This document shows, in pieces, positions 46,583 to 58,185 of a DNA stretch of 61,579 bases. Every line of letters begins with the position of its first letter. Within the stretch, counting starts at the first letter, position 1. Position numbers and translations under genes: made by a program. Under the pieces are notes generated by a model. It was given only the letters and a program-made list of their open reading frames with translations, ran no database searches and was not told the origin of the DNA. Source of the DNA: Lactarius indigo (lineage: Eukaryota > Basidiomycota > Agaricomycetes > Russulales > Russulaceae); the NCBI GenBank assembly GCA_025766275.1, contig JAFKAC010000215.1, forward strand, positions 1 to 61,579, in the 5' to 3' direction.

Positions 46583-48083
46583 ATGTCGCACTCTTTAGCC
46601 CGAAGTGCGCAATTTCCACTACCACTTCACGGCGTAGCTACGCCCTCACGCTCACGACGGGTCATTAGACCAGAATCAATTGAGCGAGCAATTGCAGGTC
46701 CTGGAACTGCTCAGGAATAGGGGAGACAACATCTCGTGCGCACTCTACGACCTGGGGCTGGGGCGCATCGCCGAGCGGGGAAGCCGCCGCGGGCGTCTAG
46801 CCGTCCAGGATGACGAGACGCTCATGCTACAGCTCGTCGCGCTATCTCTCGTGGGACAGACGCGCGGTGATACGGTCGCGGTGGCATTAGACAAGCGCGA
46901 CGCATCGAGTTTCACGTTCATCCTCGCCACGAATCGGAGACATACACTGGCCGACGAAGATAGAGCACGCCAGTTCTTCCAGCTCGCGGCATCGGCCGAC
47001 TCGGAACGCGCGCTCCTGCTCTTCACACTCGTGTCGTCGTCGCGGAAAGTGAATAGACGCCTCGTGAAACTGAGAAAGTCGATCGCCCAGTGCTTGCCTG
47101 CTATCAAGCGCCTGGTCCACAGATACAGATGGCCGCAGAACGATTTGCGCAAGAGGGCAAGAGAGCTCCTTCCGGTCATGCACGTGAAGTTTGGGGAGAT
47201 CCCCCTGCCTAAACTGTACGTCAAAGTTCTGAATGCACTCGCAATGGCCGTGGCCCCGAGCTTTCCCATCTTCGATCCGCCTTCGGATCATGACCGCGAC
47301 CGCTTTCTGGATGTCTTGAACATGTCCACGTTCATGCTGTCCACCCGTTTCGTATCGTGGTCCGCTCGCAGAAGCGTGTATTCGAAACCCATGGTCATCC
47401 TCGAGCGACGGCTATACAGGGTAGCACAATATTTGATGGGCGCGACGAGCCTGCTCGATATGAGACCGACGCTGCCACGAAAGGGGGACGCACTTCCCTA
47501 TGCTTGGGCTGTTGTGGGAGATGAGCCCGACTCGGTTGAGGACATTTTCCTCTTGCGCACACCGTTGGAGGTCGTGCGGGAGATCGACGCGCGCTGGGCA
47601 GAGTCGACGCTTCGCGCGAAACTCACGAACTGGCGTCAATGGGTCCCCTCCTCTACTCCCCGCATCCACGCAGAACTACGGTTGATCGCGTCCTGCAACC
47701 GAGCTATCCTCGATCCCTCCCTCGACGCGTATGACCCGCGCAAGCCCGCGGCGGTCCGCATCGCGAGCTCTCACGACGTCTGCACGCTCTGCGCCCTGTG
47801 GGTCGCCGTGTACAATCGACATTTTGGGGCCCGCTTCAAGGTGTTCCCCGCGGGCGGTTCCGGCAAAATCGATCGGAACTGGACCTTCGCACTTTCTCCG
47901 CGCGAACGACCCAATCAGGATGTATGCGAGCTCGTGTACGATCTCCTTGAGCACGAGCTGGATCGTCTTCAAGATGCTTCTCGAAGCCCGTGGGAGGTCC
48001 TCCTGCGCTCCATGGGGCCATGGGGGTGCTTTTCGAAGCCCGACGAGGTGACAGTCGTTCAACTTGTTATCATCCCGCGCTGA
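46583..48083 (+). CDS. OTT_1508-like deaminase-fold protein
   Basis: Exon 1 (46583-46633, MSHSLARSAQFPLPLHG) joins exon 2 (46698-48083) in phase 0 to 478 residues. The long exon has no ATG near its start, so exon 1 is needed, but it is the least certain part. Residues 1-320 are mostly helical and basic, with no named domain. From about 335 the sequence shows the zinc-site layout of the deaminase superfamily: IHAELRLI (HxE) and, 46 residues later, HDVCTLCALW (CxxC), followed by FKVFPAGGSGKIDRNW. This matches the OTT_1508-like group common in fungi. If active it would be a zinc-dependent deaminase; substrate, nucleic acid or nucleotide, is unknown. It is transcribed toward the STAND relic. The function beyond the fold is not known to me. 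Confidence 0.78.
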
Positions 48084-48339
48084 TCAAACCCGGAATACAG
48101 AGCACGGCTTCCCGGAGAAGATCCACCCCGAGCAGCACTCACTCTTATGCACGTCTTCTTTGCCCCACTGTTTCACTCCCACATGGTGCGTTGTCAGATC
48201 TGGTCCGTGGTCTGTCCACCTCAAACCTTTTTCTCCTTCTCCAGTACAACACCTCGATCGGCGCGTGCTTGAGCGTTCGCCTGAGTTTTCTGTTCCTGTG
48301 TAATAGATCTACATTGTCGTTTTTTTTTATTAAAAAAAA

Positions 48340-49602
48340 ATTGCGAGCGCCCTCACTGCGAGCCCTCGCGACGGGAACACTTTGGGCCCAATAATCTGAT
48401 TGCCAGTTTTCGATGCCCAGTGCAACGGTGTTTCGCCAGGCTTATCTGGGGTGTTTGCGTCGCCGTCATCACTTGAGTAACAGCTACGCAACTTCTTTGT
48501 GACCACATTTTTTTCCACCCGCGCCGATAAAGTGGTGTCCGGGTTTCCGGTCCAGGCTGAAAATTACGGCTCAGTGGGATCAAGACTCGTTCGATGGCGT
48601 CTTGTGCATGCAACGACGCATTCCCGAACTTGGCGTGGTCAATCCGATCCTGAGAAACGTAAAACACAAGATTCTTGACCGTGATCTTGTTAACGCTACC
48701 GTCCAAAGCCCCCAAGCGATAACAAGCGTTAAGATGTGGTCACGGTACCGTGGGACATTCTCGCGCAATCCGGCCCGGAGTTGAGAATTACGAAATGTAT
48801 AAAATTTTGTATAAAATTTTATAACTGCTGTGTCACCAATATCGACAACCGCGATCATCAAGCTCGAGCACGGAGACAGAACTGGGTCTCTGTCCGACCG
48901 CCGACCCACCTTGAATCCACTCCCTCCTTCATCAAGGTCGAATGCGAGGAATTCTGCGAGCTCTTCCACGCGAAGAGGCTGAGAGGCCCCCACAATGCTT
49001 TGGGAAACATGGTATGCATTCGCCCTTTTTTTTTCATTGATGTGCGTTCGTATACTTGTTCGTATATCGCGTTCAAGGAGGGTATCGGGAAATTCATCCA
49101 GAGCACGCTGAATGCGTGCAGGCAGTCGTACAGCTGGCAGAACACCCATCGAACATCGCTGGATGTTCTGCCAGCTGTATGACTACCTCAGTTTCTCTTC
49201 GGGGAACAAAATTGATGGGCTGCCTTAAATCCTCTTAGCACTTCGACTGAGTCTATTGATCACAAGCTCTTTTACCTTCTCCTTCCACTTGCGCATATTT
49301 GTGTTTGTGTTCTATGATGAAAGAGATGTTGAGGTTGTTGATGTCCTGCTGTTGTCTGCTCTCGTCGTTCGGCAATACATATTGTTGGGATGCCAAGGTC
49401 GAAACATTGGAGATTGGCTTTGATGTCTGCCTCGTGACGCATACACGTAGAGCACAATTTGGTAGACCACCTAACAGGCTTCAGAACCGTGCCTTCGCTC
49501 TTAGAACACTCATCGGCGAGGGCCCCTAAACATTTCATGACTCGGCTTTACTCGGCTGTTCAACGTTCAACACCGGAACGATAATCCGAAAACAAGCGAT
49601 GA
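48340..49602 (-). pseudogene. Decayed NACHT-ankyrin STAND relic
   Basis: On the minus strand the DNA follows the intact gene (50402-53846) from the NACHT region to the ankyrins. From 49602 down to 49250 it follows the part after Walker B, with traces such as HEADIKANLQ. Near 49110-48860 it reads IQRALDEFPDTLLE and then RVEELAEFLAFDLDEG. Near 48680-48600 it reads DHAKFGNASLHAQDAI, and near 48460-48400 it reads KPGETPLHWASKTGN. Frames change several times. Much of the ankyrin block is deleted. A local A/T-rich duplication (tgtataaaattt twice) lies at about 48797-48822. The Goodbye domain and Walker A are absent. It lies in tandem with, and downstream of, the intact gene. Confidence 0.85.
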
Positions 49603-49889
49603 AATGTGCCGTCCATCAGAGGGCCTCGCTCGACCCTCACGAAAAGACAGACCCGAGGTACGTTACTTTTTGAAGATCGCAAGTCGGCAAATGTACAGTT
49701 CTGGACACAGAAACACTGCTCATCAAATATCGTCATAGAACTGGAACGACAAAGTTACAAAGAACTAGGCACCAACACGTCCTACCATCTGTATAGTAAC
49801 GATAGTAGACCAAGTTGTCGTGGAATCAAGGGGACCAGCGTGGAGAAATATCTGTAAGTTACCTGCCGCGGTAGACTGAGACTGAGACC
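49603..49889. other. Unassigned spacer
   Basis: Sequence similarity to the STAND gene stops at about 49602. I see no gene from there to the inverted-repeat element. Confidence 0.45.
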
Positions 49890-50092
49890 ATTACAGCCGT
49901 TTTCATGTCGATAGGCGGTTTGGCGAAAAAGACGTTGAGGACAAAGATAACCAAATCTTGTCAGATGGACAGGGATAAATCGATACTATGCAAAAAGGTA
50001 TACTGTATGGGAGTTCCCAAAACTATGCTACTCAACTTTTCTTGCAACTTTTGTTTCACCAACCCACCTATCAGCACGGAAACAGGTGTAAC
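49890..50092. mobile_element. Inverted-repeat element, MITE-like (copy B)
   Basis: The left arm begins at about 49890 (ttacagccgttttcatgtcg) and the right arm ends at about 50092 (gcacggaaacaggtgtaa). The arms are inverted repeats of about 45 bases and match the arms of copy A at 16985-17119. The element is about 200 bases with a non-coding centre. The trinucleotide cca lies directly outside both ends and could be a target duplication. It sits between the intact STAND gene and its relic. Confidence 0.72.
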
Positions 50093-50401
50093 CATTCAGT
50101 GCGAGGATATTCGCCGTTGGTACTTTCGCTAGCAATACGATCAAGGGTATGATATTTTCGTGACGTGTCAAAGCATAATTCAGTCGGAAAACTTGCATTG
50201 CAGTAGAGAGGAACTTTGGATACGTGTATCAACGTCTACATTGATGTTCCGGCCGACCCCAGATGCGGGTGTACATAAACGAACATTCGCCCGTCACATT
50301 GAACACATAAACACAGCCTATGCACGTCAAAATGCCAAGCTGCAAAGACCGAGACACCTACGCGTTCCATCGCCCGCAGACTGACCACGGATGCGACGAG
50401 C

Positions 50402-53400
50402 TTACGCATTCTCGGCGCCATACTGCAGCAAGAGTTGGACGGTATCTTGATACCTTTCCCCTAATGCTACTACCTGCAACGCTGTCTTGCCTTCGCCATT
50501 CCTTGCATGGATATTGGCGCCACGCTCCAACAGTTGTCGTGCAGTCTTCTGATCGCCGCTCTTCGATGCCAGGTGCAGCAGAGTTTCGCCAGACTGATTC
50601 GGGGAGTTTATGTCGGCGCCGTACTTGAGTAACAGCTGAGCAACTTCTAAGTGATCGTCTACCAGTGCCCGGTAAAGTGGAGTCCCATTCCACCGCCGTA
50701 CATTGGGATCTGCGTTGTTCTCAAGTAGGATGCGTACTACTTCCAGATGCCCTTCTTCGACAGCTAAATAAAGTGCGGTGAAGTCGCCATCTCGAGCATT
50801 GACATCTGCACCGTTTTCAACGAGTAAACGCAAAATCTCCAGACGCCCATTGACTGATGCAAAATGCAAAGGACGCCAACCGACAGCACGCTGAGCGTTC
50901 ACGTCGGCACCATGCTTGATGAGAAACTGGGTGAACTTCAGGTTGCCGTGGCCAATCGCATAATATAATGGTGTTATTCCGCCATAAAGTTCGTCTGGAT
51001 CCTGAGAGCGCGACGTGATTAGCCATTCTGCTGCATCGGCAAGGTTATCTCGCGCAGAACGGTGCAGTGGTGGCACTCTAGGAATTGGCGGGGTTTCTGG
51101 AATCGACTCCCTCCTCACGTCGTGGTCTCTTAACCAGGTCCAGATTGAAAAATAAGGTTTAGTGGGATCGAAGACTCGTTGAATGGCATCTTGTACATGA
51201 AGTGACACGCCCCCGAACTTCGCGTGGTCCACCCAGTACCGAGCAGCGTAAAATGCAAGAGGAAGGTCCTTGATCGTGGTCTTGTTAACCCTTGTCGGTC
51301 TGCCATCCACGCTAAGCAGGACAGTAAGACAAGCGTGTGCGATCGCTAATTGAGCCGGCTCGAGAGGAATGTAGTACCGTGGGACCCGTCCTCTCACGAT
51401 ACGGTTCGACGTCAGGAATTCTTTTACCGAAAAGTGTGAAAATTGAACAATTGCTTTATCGCCGACATTGATAACCGCAATCAAGCTTGAGCACGTGGAC
51501 AGAACTGCGTCATTTGGGTCTTCGGGCCGCCAATCCGCATTGAACCTGGGGTTGTCTCCTTCGTCGAGGTCGAATGCGAGGAATTCTGCGAGCTCTTCCA
51601 CGCGAAGAGGGCGAGAGGCCACCGTAATGCACTGGAAAAGTCGGTACGCATACGCCCAGTTTTGTTCATCGATGTCCAGTAATGTGCGTTCGTATGTTGC
51701 GTCCAGGGTACTCGGCAACTCGTCCAGAGCCCGCCGGATGCGTCCAGGCAGGCAGCGGCGCAAGCTGTCCAACTGGCAAAACACCCAGCGAAACCTGCAA
51801 GACGATCTCAATTTCTCTTCGGGAAACAAAGCTGATAAAACGCCTCACATTCCATTAGCGCCTTGAGTGAGTCTATTGACCACGAGCTCCTTTCCCTCTT
51901 GCTTCCACTTGCGCGTGTTTGTGTCTGTGTTCACGAAAGAGATGATATAGTTGTTGATATCTTCATTTTGTCCACTTTCGTCGTGTAGCGATACACAGTA
52001 GGACGCCAGAGGACGAAGATTGGCTTCGATGTCTGCCTCGAGACGGCTTGTGACACATACATGCAAGTTGGGATAGCCTAACTTAGTCAGCCATCCAACA
52101 AGTTTCAGGACCGATTCTCGAGGAGAGGGTGTGCCGGCGCTCTTGGGACTTTCATCGAGGGCATCAAGGATGATGTAGGTTGGGCCATTCCTCGGAAGCA
52201 CAAGCATGTCCCTTAAACATTTCATGAGCGTGTCATTACTGGGCTGTTTGGTGCCGGAATGATGACCCGAAAACAAGCGACCAAGAATATCGGAAAATGG
52301 ATCGGATTGATAGCAGAGTTGGACAAGAAGAGATGAGAGCGCGGCGCGGGCGTCCCGCTTTGCGGTGTCCTTGAAATCAAAGTAAAAATATGCCATCGTG
52401 GCCAACCCAGCATCGCACAACTTCGTGACTTCTTTAATAATCGACGAGCTAATTCACGTGTCGGTGAATAGAAACGAGAAGAACCTGTGCAATTCGTACC
52501 AGAGAATGCTCTTTCCTGAGCCCGCTGCAGAGTACACTCACTTCAGGAAGGGCAAAAACAAGATGTGGGAAAACATACGTTTTCCGTGAATCCATAATAG
52601 CGAACCTGCCACTTCCCATTTGTGGAAAGTAGCGCCGTGGACAAACCAGGTCGCAGTTCCATCATGGTAAGCCTCACGCGCGATGTTGTAGTTAGTTGAC
52701 GGATCCGCAGGAGAGAGCCACTGTCGGGACTTGTCTTGTAGCTGGTCACCTGCAAACGTCGTCGGATTCGTCGGTCGGAAGCAGGGAAGTATGACCACGA
52801 ACGTTGGGACTTGTTTATGTTGCCTGCAATTTGCTGCATCACAACTGGTGCCGAAGGTTAGCAGGCGTAAAGCTCTAACAATGAACAGAGCACACCCAGT
52901 TCTTGTCGAATGTCTTCCATTGATGTCTTGCCACCTGTGAGACAATGCTCAGGGTACGTTGAGTTGCGGGCTCAGTACGGGCCACGCACCGTCCACAGCT
53001 ACTCTCATATTCTTGACAAGTCCATACACAACCTCCAACGTCTGTGCCGCGACTGTCCGAGCCTCTTCATGGTTCAGTCGATCCAACCTCTGCAGCACTG
53101 CTTCAACCTCGTTCTCTCCTAGGAGCTTCATTCCAAATTTCTCTAGTCACATTGAGCGAGGAACGATGCACCAATGAAGAGAAAGACACACTTAGTCGCC
53201 CTTGCTTGACCTGCTGCGTCGCAAGGGCAAGCGTAGAGAGCAGTTCTACCAGAACCTTCAGGATGATCTCAGTCATCGCCGTTGTCGGTGGGATCTTAGT
53301 ATAAATATCGAGGCGTCTCAGGAAGTTTTCGGTCGATTCGAATAGCTCGACAAGCGCATCGTAGCTTGCGCTGACGTCCTTAATCGCCTGAACACACAAT

Positions 53401-53846
53401 GGATATGGTAAGGGCCTTGCTGATGAGAGCGAAGAGAATATACATACAGCAAAAAGGATACTTATTCCTGCAAAAATAGCTTTTGCTGGCGGAAATGGCT
53501 GCATCAAAGGGTCAGAAAGTCCATGCAAATGGTAATCCAAAGCGGATAGTTCCCGACGTACTAGACCAACGGCTTCACCGAGAGCACTGCTGGTGGATAG
53601 CATATGTAAGACGTGGACAGTCTGCTTGAGCCACTTGACGAGTCTTCCACCGTCGCCTCGAAACCTATGGAACGACTGTGCTTGCTCTTGGAGGATGGCG
53701 TAGATATCATCCGCAGAGTCGCAACCTTGCAGCTGGATGACGAGGGAACTGTTGAGCAAGTTTGTTCCTGCCCGATTCTCATATTCCCTGAGAGCAGACT
53801 CGAAGAGGGATCGGAGGTTGGACTCAGGAGAGGGATCGGAAGACAT
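50402..53846 (-). CDS. STAND/NLR-like protein: Goodbye-NACHT-ankyrin
   Basis: Ten exons join in phase to 984 residues: 53846-53562, 53498-53448, 53387-53192, 53142-52990, 52934-52896, 52844-52803, 52749-52579, 52524-52500, 52448-51849, 51794-50402. Residues about 8-165 form a fungal STAND N-terminal Goodbye-type domain (FESALREYENRAGTN, WLKQTVHVLHMLSTSSALGE, PFPPAKAIFAGI). The NACHT ATPase follows: SLLWIHGKPGSGKSIL holds Walker A (built across two splice junctions) and YIILDALDES holds Walker B at about 412-421. RVEELAEFLAFDLDEG and FSHFSVKEFL mark the downstream helical part. Six ankyrin repeats end the chain (about 795-984). The ATG at 53846 starts MSSDPSPESN; an in-frame ATG at 53942 is less likely. 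Such receptors act in fungal non-self recognition. All nucleotide-binding motifs are intact. Confidence 0.9.
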
Positions 53847-54535
53847 GGCGTTTACTGTAAGGGGGGTGTATTTGTTTCGTACAAGGTTTGATGTTATAGC
53901 GTTCGTGACGGGCGAAAAGGCGGACGCTTGCCTGGACGTCAAACAGGCTTCATGAAGCCATCGTGGGAGGGAAGAGTCAGGAATTTTGAGTCCACTTCAA
54001 GTGATCGTTCCGATGATTATGTTGCAAACGGCGCGGGCTTCCGTAAAGAACAGCGCAGCTTCAAGTTTTTTTTTTCAGCTCATATTTCGGTTGTTCGCCC
54101 ATGGACCCAGATTACTGTAGTCGTAGCTGCCACTATTGCATGGACTTACCTTTAGCGCGCGTATACCGTAAGGTGCTCTGTAGTAGGTACTCGTTTTTTT
54201 AGGAGAGTACATATATATATGTGGGCCGTGAGGGTCAAGTGGGCGTCTGACGCACAAAAGTCTCGTAGATGGCTTCGGGACCAAGGGTGGGACAGGGCGC
54301 GGGTTCGCTAGAAGAACTCAAGCACCGAAGATGCGTTTTTCCTCTGCGTGCGGCAGAGGTGGTTGTCGGGTTTGTGGTGTGGTATTGGTGTGTGAGCCCG
54401 GCTCCCGCGTATTCCCTTTGCAGCATGTACAAGTACTACAAGACTTCTTTATGTAAACTACGGCCTTTGCCCCACTCTTGGTGGTTATATTTGTGTGGGT
54501 CGGTCTTCGGTAGTTCAGACGGTAGGTATATATAT
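53847..54535. other. Spacer between STAND gene and copper ATPase
   Basis: It holds the STAND promoter region and, toward 54535, sequence 3' of the ATPase stop. The segment tttgtttcgtacaaggtttg at 53870-53889 recurs in the fragment near 58145. No gene seen. Confidence 0.5.
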
Positions 54536-57500
54536 CTAACTAGCCACCTGTTTCTCTTTGGGTGGTTTATACAATCTCAACATGAGAGAGCTACAAACAA
54601 CTGAGACCGAACTGAAAGGTGTAGTATGAGCAAAAAAAGTAGGCGTCCGCAAAATTCACTTACGATAAAGCCATTGCAAGTGATGCCCACACAGGATTGA
54701 GCCGGGTATTCCCAATAGGATACAAGGCACCTGCTGCGATCGGGAGCGCGGCCACGTTATATACCAACGCCCACAACTGGGGAAGAAGGCTATGGTCAAC
54801 TTGACTGCCATACGTTCCCAGCCGCCAGACTTACGAAATTAAATTTTACGCGCCGAAATACGGTAGCAGATAGATCCACAAGGGTCAGTACGCCACTAAG
54901 GTTCGGCGAAACGAGGATGAACGAGGCACTTGAGAGGGCCACGTCACTCCCTGATCCAACAGCAATAGAGACATCAGCCGCGGCCATTGCCTATGCACCC
55001 CCCAACGTTCAGTTTCGTCAAGAACGGTAATGAATGCTTTTGCACGTACTGGAGCATCGTTTATGCCGTCTCCAACCATAGCGATCATACAACGATTATT
55101 TAATCTTTTCCCAAACAACCTCCTTAGTTTGGATTGTTGCTTCTTCGGTGCATTCTCCTGAAGCCAACGAACTTTGTCCGCCTGTCCATCGATATAATCA
55201 GCTTCCTGGGCTTGGACGAAGCACCGCACAAGTCTCACTCACCTTTTCATGAGGTAATACACCTGCTATCACGTTGGATTCAGGTATGCCGACCTGCTTC
55301 GCCACAGCCTTTGCAGTCGTTACATTGTCACCAGATATCATCCAAGTCGCCAGTTTCTGAGATTGCAGGTGAGAGACTACCGCCTTGGCGTCCTGTCGAA
55401 TAGGGTCGGCGACAGAAAACGAAAAGACAATTCTGAATGGGCTCGTCCCCGATGTTCCGTCATCTTGACGAACGGCGAGCAGCACAACGCTTTTTCCCTG
55501 CAATTTCCAAGACTCTAGCCGGCCCGATAGTTCCGTGGGAACCTCTACCCCGTGCTCTGCTATCCATGCCTCATTTCCGATGATTGCTGAACAACTGATA
55601 TCACGAAAGATCGCCTTGAGCCCTCTCCCGGGCACTTCTTCCACTGAGGCAGCTGTCCGCGGAATGGCGTGGTTACCTTCACAATACAAACGAATGGCTG
55701 TGGCTAGAGGATGGGAACTAGACGCCTCCATCTCTGATGCCAATCCAAGCACAGTTTTGCGCGTCCATGGGGTTCTGTCACAAAAGTCTTCGCTATCAGT
55801 GACGGTTGGCTGACCGCCCATTGTCAGGGTTCCTGTCTTATCAAAGGCGATCGCGTCAAGCTGCGCGGCCTCCTGAAACGCTTCGCCACCTCCACGGACC
55901 AAGATCCCGAACTTCGCAGCCATACCGGAGCCAACTAGAAGCGTAGTCGGAGCCGCCAGACCAATGCCACAAGGACATGCTACGACAAAGACGGAGATGG
56001 CAAATTCGAGGGACCATACCGCTGGTAGATAAGAGAATTAGTAACAAGCTATTCCACGAGGAGGGGAGTCGACGCTTACGCCATCCCCCCACGTCTTTAT
56101 CAAGGTAGCTGCGTGGAAGAACGCCACTCACGCCCAGGCTGAGCCATATGACCCAAGTAAGCAGAGCAAGTAATGTAACGACCGGCACGAAATAGCCCGT
56201 CAGATGGTCCGCGAAGCGCTCTATCGGCGCTCGTTTTGTCTGACTGTCCCGCACAACATTGATGACATGATCAAGCCTATGTGCTCACGTAAGACCTCGG
56301 ACACGACCCAAGAAAGACGAAAGCACCAACATGGTCTTGCCTTCCGCTACATCAATTCTCACATCTATGACTTTCCCAGCGTTTATTGTTCCCAGGAATA
56401 CACGATCACCAGGACACTTCTTTATTGGCTTGGATTCCCCAGTCACCGAGCTCTCGTCGAACACGGATTGCCCGGATGCAACTGTGCCGTCCATCGGAGG
56501 TGTTGAACCACTTGGTACTCGAACGATATCGCCGATTTCCAAGAAATCTGCAGAGATCTTCTGCACTCTGGAACCAGGCGACGACCATTGAACTTCTGTT
56601 TCTGTACTCGCGTCACCTTTTTCTATGTCTCCTTCAACACTATGGAAGCCAACGAGTGGCCTTTTCTCATCTGATAGGCCCACAATGAGCGCTTCAGCCG
56701 GCTTCAAGCTCGATAGGCTGGTAATGGCGTCCCCTGTGCGGCTCTTGCTATACGCCTCCATGTATCTTCCTGGGTGGAGAGTCAGGTGTGCCATTCATCA
56801 TAACAACAACGTGACATACCGACAAGAAGGAACATCGTAAGAAAGACAACAGAATCGAAATACGTTGACGTGTCAGCGTGACCGTCTTGGGATGGTGAAT
56901 TCGAGGCCGCGAGGGCAAACAACACAACGGAGGAGAAATATGCCACTGAAACCCCAGACGATACCTGCGATGTTTTCGTTAGCTGTCTGGGGCGGGAACC
57001 TAGAGAGAATCCATACCAACAAGTTCATACTCCCGAAACGAAGAAAAACGTTTCCCTATAGGAGTACGACTTCCTCTTCTCCACAGGGCATAAATCTCCT
57101 CCAGGCTCCGCCTGTGGAAAATTCCAGCGCCGTAAAACATCACAGGCGTAGCCAAGAAGAACAGCGACCATTGAAGACGCGACGCATTCCCAGACCACAT
57201 TGGTTCCATGAAGAATTTTCTGATAGAGTTTTGAGGTGAGACTAAGCTCATAAAGACGACACCGATTATAAAAGTTGGGATGGCAACGATGACAGAAAAC
57301 CCCAGGCGATAAAGGAGATTCCGTTTTTCTTTATCTTGTAACATCCGAGCACGATCTTCGAGAGAGAGGGCCTTGTGTACGGTGACCTTGAAGGGGGAAC
57401 TACTGGACCCCACTATGGCGGAGATAATGTCGCGAATGGTAAAGTCCGGTGGAGATGGCTCATAGGTGAGACGAAGAATGGGATCTTGGAGGGTTGGTGG

Positions 57501-58045
57501 TTCTACATGCATAATCCGACTCTGTCCCATCTTTTCGAGGCATTGAGTAATCCTTTGAGGACATTGGCTGGTGAGGTTCTATGAGTGGCCCCGGGTAGGT
57601 CCATTGGTTACTACAACTCACTCGCAGAACATGCCCTCTATACGTAGGGCAACGGTGCGTCGCCCCCATGAAGTTCCCGAAGCATTTTGTGCGGCTTGGA
57701 TAGGCTCGACGTCAACCACAGATACTTCAAATCCTGCAGATTCAATGGCGTCTTGCACTTCGGGAACCAACTTCTTGCTTTCCACCACCAACGTAGCAGA
57801 GTTTCCCAGAAGGTTAACTGAAACATCTGTAACGCCTCCCAGTCCAGAGAGTAATCTGGTGATGGTGGAATAGCATGAGGCGCAAGTCATCCCTATGGAA
57901 AGAGAAACGTGGAGAGGCCCATCCGCCTGGATGTAGTTGTCTCCATGTCTGAGGGTCCAACCGACACAATGTTGGCCCTATATCCGAGGGCTTTATTAAT
58001 GGTCTCGAACAAGGTGACAGCATCCAAGTTTATTTTTATTTTTTA
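54536..58045 (-). pseudogene. Copper-transporting P1B ATPase, 5'-truncated and frameshifted
   Basis: On the minus strand the gene keeps nearly everything: the end of one heavy-metal domain (LFET...KALGYRANI), a second with GMTCASC, a third with GMFCDQCPQRI, TGES (DESSVTGESKPIK), the metal-translocating VACPCGIGLAAP, the phosphorylation site DKTGTLT, GDNVTT, and MVGDGINDAP. It ends KPPKEKQVAS at 54536 after several clean introns. It is a Ccc2/ATP7-type exporter that would load copper in the secretory pathway. Three faults are visible: coding similarity stops at about 58045 with no ATG, where STAND-derived sequence begins; one extra base near 57045 shifts KRFSS out of frame from FGSMNLLVSSGVS; and the junction after EGKTML (near 56320) is one base out of phase. 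Assembly error could explain the small lesions. Confidence 0.82.
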
Positions 58046-58185
58046 AAACAGCAGCAGAGTTTCCAGAAGCGAGGGATTTTCTTGAGCAAGCTTGTTCATG
58101 CATGTTTCTCATATTCCCTGAGAACAATTCTAAAGAGTGCAGTTGTTTCGTACAAGGTTTGATGTTACTGGACCCTTGACTGTAC
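58046..58185 (-). pseudogene. Fragment of STAND gene 5' end
   Basis: On the minus strand this reads LREYEKHA and SLLKKIPR, matching LREYENRAGTNLLNSSL of the intact Goodbye domain at 53800-53750. The upstream tract tttcgtacaaggtttgatgt (about 58145-58165) matches the STAND 5' flank at 53873-53893, with the first codons deleted between them. The fragment lies exactly where the copper ATPase loses its 5' end. Confidence 0.75.
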
